A stretch of 64,000 bases of DNA from Pleomorphomonas sp. PLEO (GTDB taxonomy: Bacteria > Pseudomonadota > Alphaproteobacteria > Rhizobiales > Pleomorphomonadaceae). Location of the stretch: NCBI RefSeq assembly GCF_041320595.1, contig NZ_CP166625.1, positions 1,623,501 through 1,687,500 of the forward strand, in the 5' to 3' direction. The notes under the pieces are model-generated. The model was not told where the DNA came from. It saw nothing but the letters and a program-made list of their open reading frames with translations, and made no database searches. Both the position numbers and the translations under genes were made by a program. Shown one piece after another: positions 51,027-58,569 of the stretch (positions are counted from its first letter, which is position 1; each line of letters opens with the position of its first letter).

Positions 51027-51392
51027 TTGACCCACGACATCGAACGGCCGGTTCAGCAGCAGCTTGAGGCCTATAACGCCCGCGACATCGAGGCGTTCAT
51101 GCCCTGGTGGGCTAGCGATTGCCAGTATTACGCCTTTCCGTCGACGCTGCTGGCGGGGAGCGCCGAGGAGATCCGGGCGCGCCATGTCGAGCGTTTCAGG
51201 GAGCCCGACCTCTATGGCAAGCTGCTCACGCGCATCGTGGTGGGTAATGTCGTCGTCGACCATGAAACGGTGATGCGCAGCTTTCCCGAAGGCAAAGGCG
51301 AGGTCGACGTCGTCTGTATTTACGAGATTGAGGCTGGCAAGATCGCCAAGGCCTGGTTCAAGATGGGCGAGCGGCGGATGCTGCCTTATTAG
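51027..51392 (+). CDS. NTF2/SnoaL-like (steroid-isomerase-like) protein
   Basis: 121-residue NTF2-fold protein: VQQQLEAYNARDIEAFMPWW, LLAGSAEEIRARHVERF, VVVGNVVVDHETVMRSF and CIYEIEAGKIAKAWFKMGER are in the standard order. Activity is unknown; such folds include isomerases and hydrolases but also non-enzymatic members. It starts at TTG 51027 after GGCGAGG; no ATG gives the conserved N-terminal helix. It sits 33 bp after the ACT gene and 11 bp before DUF2867. Confidence 0.83.
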   Translation: MTHDIERPVQQQLEAYNARDIEAFMPWWASDCQYYAFPSTLLAGSAEEIRARHVERFREPDLYGKLLTRIVVGNVVVDHETVMRSFPEGKGEVDVVCIYEIEAGKIAKAWFKMGERRMLPY

Positions 51393-51403
51393 GGAGTCCT
51401 GAC

Positions 51404-51901
51404 TTGGAGAACACGTCCGCCATCCGCACCCTGCGCCCGCCGGCCGAACTCGACTATTACGATACGAGGTCGATGGCGCTGCCGGTGTCGATCACCGCGC
51501 TGGAAGCGTGGAACCTGATGACGGCCGAGCCGGGGCTGTTGCTGCGGCTGGCCTTTCGAACGCGGGACGCGATTTCCGCGCGGTTCGGCGTCCAACGCAT
51601 CGATGGTTTCTCCGGCAAGCGGCGCACCAGCGTTGAGGTTGGCGACCGGCTGGACTTCTTCCTGGTGGAGGATTGCGCGCCGGATAGGCTGGTGCTGACG
51701 GCGCGCGACCGGCACCTCGACGTGATGATCTGCCTTTCGGTCGCCCATCGGGTGGTGACGGTGACGGCCTCCGTCGTCACGCATAATCGCTTCGGCCGCG
51801 TCTACATGCTGCCCGTCGGGCCGGCGCACAAGCTGATCGTCAACAGTTACCTGAGGCGCGCCAGGCGAACGCTGGAGGCGCGAAACGCCCCGGCGGCTTG
51901 A
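51404..51901 (+). CDS. DUF2867 family protein
   Basis: 165-residue protein matching DUF2867, a helix-grip-type fold: YYDTRSMALPVSITALEAWN, LRLAFRTRDAISARFGVQRI, VGDRLDFFLVEDCAPDRLVL and HNRFGRVYMLPVGPAHKLIV. Function unknown; members are thought to bind hydrophobic ligands or form oxidoreductase-associated modules. It starts at TTG 51404 after AGGGAG, 11 bp behind the NTF2-like gene, so the two are co-translated. Confidence 0.85.
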   Translation: MENTSAIRTLRPPAELDYYDTRSMALPVSITALEAWNLMTAEPGLLLRLAFRTRDAISARFGVQRIDGFSGKRRTSVEVGDRLDFFLVEDCAPDRLVLTARDRHLDVMICLSVAHRVVTVTASVVTHNRFGRVYMLPVGPAHKLIVNSYLRRARRTLEARNAPAA

Positions 51902-51930
51902 CGGGAGGGAGACCGATATCGGCCTTGCAC

Positions 51931-52070
51931 CCCATCCTGCCTGAGGTCCTCTGCCTGCGCAGAGGAGGACAATTTATAGACGCGGGGGCTAGGTCAGGCG
52001 CGAGGTGATAATTTCTTGATAATAAATATCAATTTGTCATCCTCCGCGCAGGCGAGGGATCTCAGGAAGG
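51931..52070. repeat. Family A palindrome pair
   Basis: A right-type half (CCCATCCTGCCTGAGGTCCT CTGCCTGCGCAGAGGAGGAC, 51931-51975) and a left-type half (TTTGTCATCCTCCGCGCAGG then CGAGGGATCTCAG, 52033-52066), facing outward with about 60 bp between them. It fills most of the 290-bp gap between the DUF2867 and spermidine-synthase-like genes. Confidence 0.8.
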
Positions 52071-52192
52071 TGGGGCGAGGGGGTGGTATCGGGTGCCGCT
52101 TCTTATCCAATGGATGTCTCAGCTCTCTCGCCCTGTCCGTCCGGCCCTGCCTCGTGTAGGGTGCCGGCTCTTTTCGTGAACGGGTGTTTTGA

Positions 52193-52858
52193 ATGCTTCC
52201 CTGGGTTCGGCTTGGCGCCGCGAAGACTGACGATGGCACCGAGCTGCGGCTGATGCAGCGCGGCAGCGAATTTTCCATCATGATCGGCACCAACACGCTG
52301 ATGAATTCCCGCCTTTCCGGCTCGGAGGAGGCGCTGGCCACGCTCGCCTGTTCGGCGCTCGCCGGACGGCCGCGGGTGAAGATGCTGATCGGCGGCCTTG
52401 GTATGGGGTTCACGCTGCGGGCGGCGCTGAAGGCGCTCGACGACAGCGCGCGCGTCACCGTCGCCGAACTGGTGCCGGCGGTGGTGGAATGGGCGCACGG
52501 GCCGATGGCCGAGGTGTTCGCCGGCTGTCTCGAAGATCCGCGCGTCACCGTGCGCGTGGAGGATGTCGCCGTCGTCATCCGCGCCGCCGTCAACAGCTGG
52601 GACGCCATCCTGCTCGATGTCGACAACGGCCCCGAGGCGATGGCGCAGCAAGGCAACGACGCGCTGTATTTCACCGCCGGCCTCGACGCGGCCTGGCAGG
52701 CGCTCCGCCCCGGCGGCGTCTTCACGGTGTGGTCGTCGCTGCCCGACCCGGCCTTCACGCGGCGCCTCAAGAGGGTGGGGTTTGAGGTGACCGAGGTGCC
52801 GACGCGGGCCGGCAAGAGGCGCGGCGCGCGGCATATGATCTGGGTGGCGACGAAGTAG
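52193..52858 (+). CDS. Spermidine synthase-like protein
   Basis: 221-residue Rossmann-fold protein related to spermidine synthases. It has MLIGGLGMGFTLRAALKALD (nucleotide-binding glycine loop), RVTVAELVPAVVEWAHGP (acidic end of strand 2), WDAILLDVDNGPEAM and GGVFTVWSSLPDPAFTRRLK. The second aspartate-containing motif of true polyamine synthases (D-x-x-D-P near the aminopropyl site) is modified to LLDVDNGPE, so another aminopropyl- or methyl-transfer or a non-polyamine role is likely. Many alphaproteobacteria encode a similar protein of unknown substrate. Monocistronic. Confidence 0.82.
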   Translation: MLPWVRLGAAKTDDGTELRLMQRGSEFSIMIGTNTLMNSRLSGSEEALATLACSALAGRPRVKMLIGGLGMGFTLRAALKALDDSARVTVAELVPAVVEWAHGPMAEVFAGCLEDPRVTVRVEDVAVVIRAAVNSWDAILLDVDNGPEAMAQQGNDALYFTAGLDAAWQALRPGGVFTVWSSLPDPAFTRRLKRVGFEVTEVPTRAGKRRGARHMIWVATK

Positions 52859-52916
52859 GGGGAGGTTCTGCCCCTGGCCGGGCTGCTCCACTAGGAGGCG
52901 CAGCCCGAGCTTTGTG

Positions 52917-53453
52917 TTACGCCTGCTGGTCCAGACCGAATGCGGGGTGATGGATCAGCTCGCCGCGCGGCTCGCCGCCGTCGAAGGGCAAGGCTTGAAC
53001 CACTTCGGGCGGGCAGCCGGCGACGCTCAGGCCGGCGAAGGCGCGGAAGCCGAACCGGCCATAGTAGGCGGGGTCGCCCACCAGAGCCGCGCCCCGGCTG
53101 GTTTCCCGCAGCCGACGCAGGGCTTCTGCCATCAGGGCCGTGCCGATACCCTGGCGATGCCTTGACGGCAAGACGACAAGCGGGCCGATCAGCCCCCAAC
53201 CGCCCTCAGCGCCGACCCGGCCCTCCGAGGCGGCCAGATAACCGATCACCTCGCCTCCCTCTTCGGCCACAAGCGATAGGGCAAGCGCGCCCGCTGCCCG
53301 CAGCGCCTCGACGATGCTCGCCTCGGTTCCGGTGGATTGCGCGAGCATGCGGAGGGCTTCAGTGACAAGGCGGCTGATGGCCGGGATGTCAGCCGTCGTT
53401 TCATCGCGGATCAGCAAGCGCCGCGCACGGTGTTCATTTCGTGAGATATTCAT
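52917..53453 (-). CDS. GNAT acetyltransferase (YhbS-like)
   Basis: 178-residue GNAT of the YhbS/Eis-like group. It starts RRLLIRDETTADIPAISRLV; motif A is IGPLVVLPSRHRQGIGTALM (R-x-x-G-x-G/A), followed by AALVGDPAYYGRFGFRAFAG and PPEVVQALPFDGGEPRGEL. The last motifs distinguish this subgroup. The start at 53453 (MNISRNEHRARR) gives the usual size; the frame is open 34 codons farther upstream without family sequence. Convergent with the spermidine-synthase-like gene. Confidence 0.87.
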   Translation of the reverse strand: MNISRNEHRARRLLIRDETTADIPAISRLVTEALRMLAQSTGTEASIVEALRAAGALALSLVAEEGGEVIGYLAASEGRVGAEGGWGLIGPLVVLPSRHRQGIGTALMAEALRRLRETSRGAALVGDPAYYGRFGFRAFAGLSVAGCPPEVVQALPFDGGEPRGELIHHPAFGLDQQA

Positions 53454-53691
53454 GGATGTCTCGTGTGACGGATGTGAAAATAACGCCGCGGGCGCGTAGG
53501 CGGGCGGCTTTGAAGTCACGATGCTCTCCGTGGTTCGGAGAGCCCTATCGCACAAGCTTTATCATCAAGGCTCCATGGGCCGAGCCGAGGCAACGGCCTC
53601 AACTCTCGAACGCTGGTTTAGCGAACGCGCGTCCCTGAAACAATTCCGGGACATGACGGGCCGTGCCGGCGAAATTGCCAGCCCGCCCTTC

Positions 53692-55767
53692 TCAGAACGC
53701 CAGTCTGGCCTGCAGGTTGCCGGCGACGCCCTCGCGCTGGCCGACGAAGCCCTGAAGGCCGAGGTCGACGGACAGCGGCAGGTCGTCGGAGGGCTTCAGC
53801 GTCAGTCCCACTTCCATGATGCCGGTGTCGCCGCCCATCGACGGGGCGTCGATGGCAAAGCCGTTGGTGGTGGCGCGGGACTTGCCGTCGAACTCGTGCT
53901 CCCAGGCCGCCCCGGCATAGGGGGTGACCTTGTTGGACAGGGCGTAGGAGAGGCGGGCGCCGAGGCGGGTGCGCTCGGAGGTCACCGCGTCGAAATCCAC
54001 CGTTTCGCCGGTGGTGAGCTGAACGCTGTCGCTGCCAAGGCGCGACCACAGATACTTGCCGCTGACATCGACCGTCGTCGCTTCATTGACAGTCCAGACA
54101 TAGCCGACGGCGACGCTGGCGCCAGCGTAGAGCGATGAGGTGTCATAACCGGCCGCGACGCCGCCGGAGGTCAGGTCGGCGCTGTCGAAGCTGGTGTGGG
54201 CGCTGCCGAAGCGGGCGGAGGCCTCGGCATAGGCGTGTCCCGGTCCGGCCGCGTCGAAGTCCATGTGGCCGAGCAGGCCGCCGCCGACATAGCGGCTGTC
54301 GCCCTCGCCATGCACGTTGCCTGAGGAGAAGCCGTTGTAGGTGTCGTAGGAGCCGTTGCCGAATTCGGCGAAGACGCCGGTCGTCAGGCGACCGATCGAC
54401 AGGTCGACCCCCTTAGACAGGCCAGCCAGCAGCGACACGCCATCAACATCGACATGCGAGCCGGTTTCCGTGCGGATGGAGCCGCCGGACACCGCGCCGA
54501 ACGACGACCAGCCCGCCTCGGCGGCGCTGATAGCGTTGGCCATGCCCTTGCCGGACGCAAGGTCAGCGCCCTGGTTGACGAAGGATGCGCCGGAAACGAA
54601 GCCTTCCGACAGCGCCTTGCTTTCCTCGGACACGCCGACCGACTGGACGGTGGCGGTCAGGTCATTGGCGTCGGCGCTGATGCCGAACACGTATTTCAGC
54701 GTCACGCCCAGCATGCCAGATCCGGTGGCCGTGTCGTTGAGATCGGCGTTGGTAATCAGCGTTCCCGCGTGGATCAGCGTCACGCTGTCGCCGACGGCCA
54801 GGGCCGAGGAGGCGCCGTTGATGCCGACGTTGACGGTGGAGGATGTGCCGCTGCCATTGGTCAGATCGGCGGTGCCCGACACGGTCAGCATGGTTCCGCC
54901 GGATGCGAGGCTCGTCGGCAGATAGAAATCGAGATACTGGAAGTTGGATAGACCGGCGACGCTGAGACCTGCGGTCTTGAGCTCGAGCCGGTTGCCTGCA
55001 AACATATCGCCGCATGCGCCAACGCAATAGCCGCCGTATAGCTTCAGGTTGTTATTGGTGATAACCGGCGATCCGCTGATCGTAACTGTGTTGTCGGTTG
55101 CCGAGCCATTAACTGACTGCCCCCCGGCGATATAGGCCCCGGTTAGCGTCCCTCCTGATATGGTGACACTATTGAATTTTGCTGAGGAGTACTGCGCGTA
55201 GCCGCCGACAACAGTTCCAACCTGGCCGCCGCTGATCTCAACAGTGTTGTTCAGCGACTCCGTAGTGATGGACCAGGCCCCATAAACGTCGTCAGAGACG
55301 GTACCTCCATTGATGACAACGCTGTTGCGCTCGATAGCGCTGCCGCTACCAGCAAAACCACCAACCACGGTATGCGCTGTTCCGCCGTTGACGGTGACCG
55401 AATTGTCTGTGGCGCCGCCAGAACCGGACCGTCCACCATAAATATCCCCCCCGTTTCCGCCGTTCATCACCACGCTGTTGTGGTTTGCGGCCCCACCTGC
55501 CTTGGCGCCATACGCGGAAGACGCGGACGCCCCGCTCTCCAGGATCAGATTGTTCCCGGAGGCGGAAGCGGAGGTGTCCACAGTCTCCGGATGGCCTGCC
55601 ACGCTATTGCCGTAGACATCGTCTTGCCCGTAATTCGAGTTGACTGTCACATCGCCGGCAACCGCGTCCTGCGGCGCGAAAGTGATTGCGCCGACGATCA
55701 TGGCGGCGACGGAGGCGGTAGATTTGAGACGCCGGCCAAGCAGCGCCGGGCGGAAGATGGCAACCAC
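53692..55767 (-). CDS. Autotransporter, downstream paralogue
   Basis: 691-residue type V secretion protein. A signal peptide (LKSTASVAAMIVGAITFAPQ DAVA, cleavage after AVA) is followed by a glycine/asparagine-rich passenger (about residues 38-300) of NSVTVNGGT-like units that should form a right-handed beta helix, then a linker and a ~280-residue C-terminal beta barrel (GWSSFGAVSGGSIRTETGSH to GNLQARLAF, terminal Phe). The start is placed at GTG 55767, where AGGAG is at the right distance and the same GAAGC-GTG context occurs in the paralogue. The 3' ~1.2 kb aligns without gaps to 56037-57250. Probable adhesin or surface structure; the ligand is unknown. Confidence 0.85.
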   Translation of the reverse strand: MVAIFRPALLGRRLKSTASVAAMIVGAITFAPQDAVAGDVTVNSNYGQDDVYGNSVAGHPETVDTSASASGNNLILESGASASSAYGAKAGGAANHNSVVMNGGNGGDIYGGRSGSGGATDNSVTVNGGTAHTVVGGFAGSGSAIERNSVVINGGTVSDDVYGAWSITTESLNNTVEISGGQVGTVVGGYAQYSSAKFNSVTISGGTLTGAYIAGGQSVNGSATDNTVTISGSPVITNNNLKLYGGYCVGACGDMFAGNRLELKTAGLSVAGLSNFQYLDFYLPTSLASGGTMLTVSGTADLTNGSGTSSTVNVGINGASSALAVGDSVTLIHAGTLITNADLNDTATGSGMLGVTLKYVFGISADANDLTATVQSVGVSEESKALSEGFVSGASFVNQGADLASGKGMANAISAAEAGWSSFGAVSGGSIRTETGSHVDVDGVSLLAGLSKGVDLSIGRLTTGVFAEFGNGSYDTYNGFSSGNVHGEGDSRYVGGGLLGHMDFDAAGPGHAYAEASARFGSAHTSFDSADLTSGGVAAGYDTSSLYAGASVAVGYVWTVNEATTVDVSGKYLWSRLGSDSVQLTTGETVDFDAVTSERTRLGARLSYALSNKVTPYAGAAWEHEFDGKSRATTNGFAIDAPSMGGDTGIMEVGLTLKPSDDLPLSVDLGLQGFVGQREGVAGNLQARLAF

Positions 55768-56036
55768 GCTTCTCATCTCCTGAGATAAAGACACCAAAGA
55801 CAACACAACCGTCGGCGCAGACCGGCGCGTTGCGTCATTGCCTGAAACATAACGTCAAATTACCAAACCTCCTCGCGGCCTCCAGTCGTATTTCTCTTTA
55901 TATCGTAGAGCTTTACGTTGTCGCGAAAGTACCCAGGGGTGATGCTGGCCGCCACACCACGAGCATTTTCGCGCCTGATATTGCGACCGTGCCGCGCGGG
56001 AAAGGTGTGGGGTGGAGGGGCACCGATGGCCCCTCC

Positions 56037-58178
56037 TCAGAACGCCAGTCTGGCCTGCAGGTTGCCGGCGACGCCCTCGCGCTGGCCGACGTAGCCCTGG
56101 AGGCCGAGGTCGACCGACAGCGGCAGGTCGTCGGATGGTTTCAGCGTCAGTCCCACTTCCAGGATGCCAGTGTCGCCGCTCATCGACGGGGCGTCGATGG
56201 CAAAGCCGTTGGTGGTGGCGCGGGACTTGCCGTCGAACTCATGCTCCCAAGCCGCCCCGGCATAGGGGGTGACCTTGTTGGACAGGGCGTAGGAGAGGCG
56301 GGCGCCGAGGCGGGTGCGCTCGGAGGTCACCGCGTCGAAATCCACCGTTTCGCCGGTGGTGAGCTGAACGCTGTCGCTGCCAAGGCGCGACCACAGATAC
56401 TTGCCGCTGACATCGACCGTCGTCGCTTCATTGACGGTCCAGACATAGCCGACGGCGGCGCTGGCGCCGGCGTAGAGCGATGAGGTGTCGTAGCCGGCCG
56501 CGACGCCGCCGGAGGTCAGGTCGGCGCTGTCGAAGCTGGTGTGGGCGCTGCCAAAGCGGGCCGAAGCCTCGGCATAGGCGTGTCCTGGTCCCGCCGCGTC
56601 GAAGTCCATGTGGCCGAGCAGGCCGCCACCGACATAGCGGCTGTCGCCCTCGCCATGCACGTTGCCTGAGGAGAAGCCGTTGTAGGTGTCGTAGGAGCCG
56701 CTGCCGAATTCGGCAAAGGCGCCGGTTGTCAGGCGACCGACGGATAGGTCGACCCCCTTGGACAGGCCAGCCAGCAGCGACACGCCATCAACATCGACAT
56801 GCGAGCCGGTTTCCGTGCGGATGGAGCCGCCGGACACCGCGCCAAACGACGACCAGCCCGCCTCGGCGGCGCTGATGGCATTGGCCATGCCCTTGCCGGA
56901 CGCAAGGTCGGCGCCCTGGTTGACGAAGGATGCGCCGGAAACGAAGCCTTCGGACAGCGCCTTGCTCTGTTCGGACACGCCGACCGACTGAACGGTGGCG
57001 GTCAGGTCATTGGCGTCGGCGCTGATGCCGAACACGTATTTCAGCGTCACGCCCAGCATGCCCGACCCGGTGGCCGTGTCGTTGAGGCCGGCTGTGGTGA
57101 TCAGCGTTCCTGCGTGGATCAGCGTGACGCTGTCGCCAACGGCCAGGGCCGAGGAGGCGCCGTTGATGCCGACGTTGACGGTGGAGGATGTGCCGCTGCC
57201 ATTGGTCAGATCGGCCGTGCCCGTCACGGTCAGCATGGTTCCGCCAGCGGTCAGCGTCGTCGGCAGATAGAAGTTGAGGTACTCAAAATTTGCCAGCTCA
57301 CCGACGGTCAGGCCAGCGGTCTTGAGGTTGAGCGTGTTGCCCGAGAACAGATCGCCGGAGCAACTGCTGTGATCGCAAAAGCCTCCGTAGAGTATGACGC
57401 TGCTTGAGATCGAGGGCGTGCCGCTGATCGTAACGGTATTCCCAGTCGCCGTGGTGGAATTCGTTGCGCCTCCGGCAATCAAGGGGGAGTCTATCGTGCC
57501 ACCGCTGATGTCGACCGTATTTCCCGTTGCAGAAAGCTCCGCGTATCCGCCTGCGATGGCGCCGTTCAACGTGCCGCCAGTGATGGTCACCGTATTGCCG
57601 GAAACGGTGCCGTTTTCGGATACACCACCGATGACTGTGTCCATGAGCGTGCCGCCGCTGACCGTCACGGCGTTGTTCGTGGCGGAGCCATTGTCGGAAT
57701 AGCCGCCACGGACAAAGTCTTTCGTCACGGCGCTACCGCTGATGGTGATCGTATTTCCGATGGCATCGCCGTCCCTGGTCGCGCCACCATAGACTTTCGA
57801 CCAAGCCGTGCCGCCGCTGAGGCTCACCGAATTGCCGATGGCATCGCCGCTTGTGGTGCCGCCACCACCGAGAATGCCATGGACCTGAGCGTTGCTGTCC
57901 ATCACAACCGTGTTGTTGCTGGCGTCAACGGAAGGATCTGTCGTGTACCCGCCATACGCATCGGCGGTCACATTGGCGTTGGTTGTGAGTGTCAGCTTGT
58001 TATTGGAAGCGCTGGGACCATTTGCGTTCACACTGCCGACGTAACCGTTGTTGACGACGACTTCCCCCGCCCAGGCATGGCCTGCCGGCAGCGCCATGGC
58101 CCCGGCAAGCATGGCAATGACCGAAACGGCAGATTTCAGGCCATGATGCAGCCTCGGCAAACAGCTTATGGTCGACAC
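56037..58178 (-). CDS. Autotransporter, upstream paralogue
   Basis: 713-residue autotransporter. Signal peptide (LKSAVSVIAMLAGAMALPAG HAWA), a passenger of about 300 residues built from repeated units of 25-32 residues with consensus GNTVTISGGT-(x)-IAGGY-(x)-SATGN, then the same barrel as the downstream gene, ending NLQARLAF. A GTG at 58178 with GGGG eight bases upstream is the preferred start; the frame also runs to a TTG at 58217. From GGTMLTV to the end I count about 11 amino-acid differences from the paralogue in ~395 residues, whereas the passengers are only broadly similar. The two genes lie head-to-tail, 270 bp apart. Confidence 0.85.
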   Translation of the reverse strand: MSTISCLPRLHHGLKSAVSVIAMLAGAMALPAGHAWAGEVVVNNGYVGSVNANGPSASNNKLTLTTNANVTADAYGGYTTDPSVDASNNTVVMDSNAQVHGILGGGGTTSGDAIGNSVSLSGGTAWSKVYGGATRDGDAIGNTITISGSAVTKDFVRGGYSDNGSATNNAVTVSGGTLMDTVIGGVSENGTVSGNTVTITGGTLNGAIAGGYAELSATGNTVDISGGTIDSPLIAGGATNSTTATGNTVTISGTPSISSSVILYGGFCDHSSCSGDLFSGNTLNLKTAGLTVGELANFEYLNFYLPTTLTAGGTMLTVTGTADLTNGSGTSSTVNVGINGASSALAVGDSVTLIHAGTLITTAGLNDTATGSGMLGVTLKYVFGISADANDLTATVQSVGVSEQSKALSEGFVSGASFVNQGADLASGKGMANAISAAEAGWSSFGAVSGGSIRTETGSHVDVDGVSLLAGLSKGVDLSVGRLTTGAFAEFGSGSYDTYNGFSSGNVHGEGDSRYVGGGLLGHMDFDAAGPGHAYAEASARFGSAHTSFDSADLTSGGVAAGYDTSSLYAGASAAVGYVWTVNEATTVDVSGKYLWSRLGSDSVQLTTGETVDFDAVTSERTRLGARLSYALSNKVTPYAGAAWEHEFDGKSRATTNGFAIDAPSMSGDTGILEVGLTLKPSDDLPLSVDLGLQGYVGQREGVAGNLQARLAF

Positions 58179-58569
58179 GCTTTCAGCCCCCAGAATGCTC
58201 GATCCGCGTGGCCACAAGGCCGTAACTCAGCGATCAACGACCGCTCGTACTGCCAACCCGCCAACATCGGTTGATATGATGCTCCGCGTCTGGCCCCCCG
58301 CCAGTTCGCCCACGTTCCGAGTTGCAATCTTTCACAATTCTCGTTGTTCGTCATGTGCTGAAGTCGAATTTATATATATAGTGCAAGTACTTATATTCGT
58401 ATCGAGGTGACGTCGCGGAAAAGTGGCGGTGACCAAGATCGCCGGTTCGGCGACACCGGGCGGATCCGCCGGCGGCCAGATGCCGAGGACGCCGGCTCAT
58501 GGAACTGGACCCTCGCTTGGTTTGGGAAAGCGCGCGAGGGCCCTCGGCTTGTTCCGCACCCGCGCCGGC
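58179..58569. other. Intergenic region upstream of the autotransporters
   Basis: 391 bp between the oleate hydratase stop and the autotransporter start. The stretch 58360-58400 is AT-rich (ATTTATATATATAGTGC) and probably contains the leftward promoter for the autotransporter pair. No gene, repeat or terminator recognised. Confidence 0.45.

Noticed and set aside
28403-52070. CRISPR-like repetition of the CCTCTGC/GCAGAGG palindrome
   Set aside because: Units are irregularly spaced over 30 kb, occur in both orientations as paired inverted halves, and no cas genes are present; these are REP-type palindromes.
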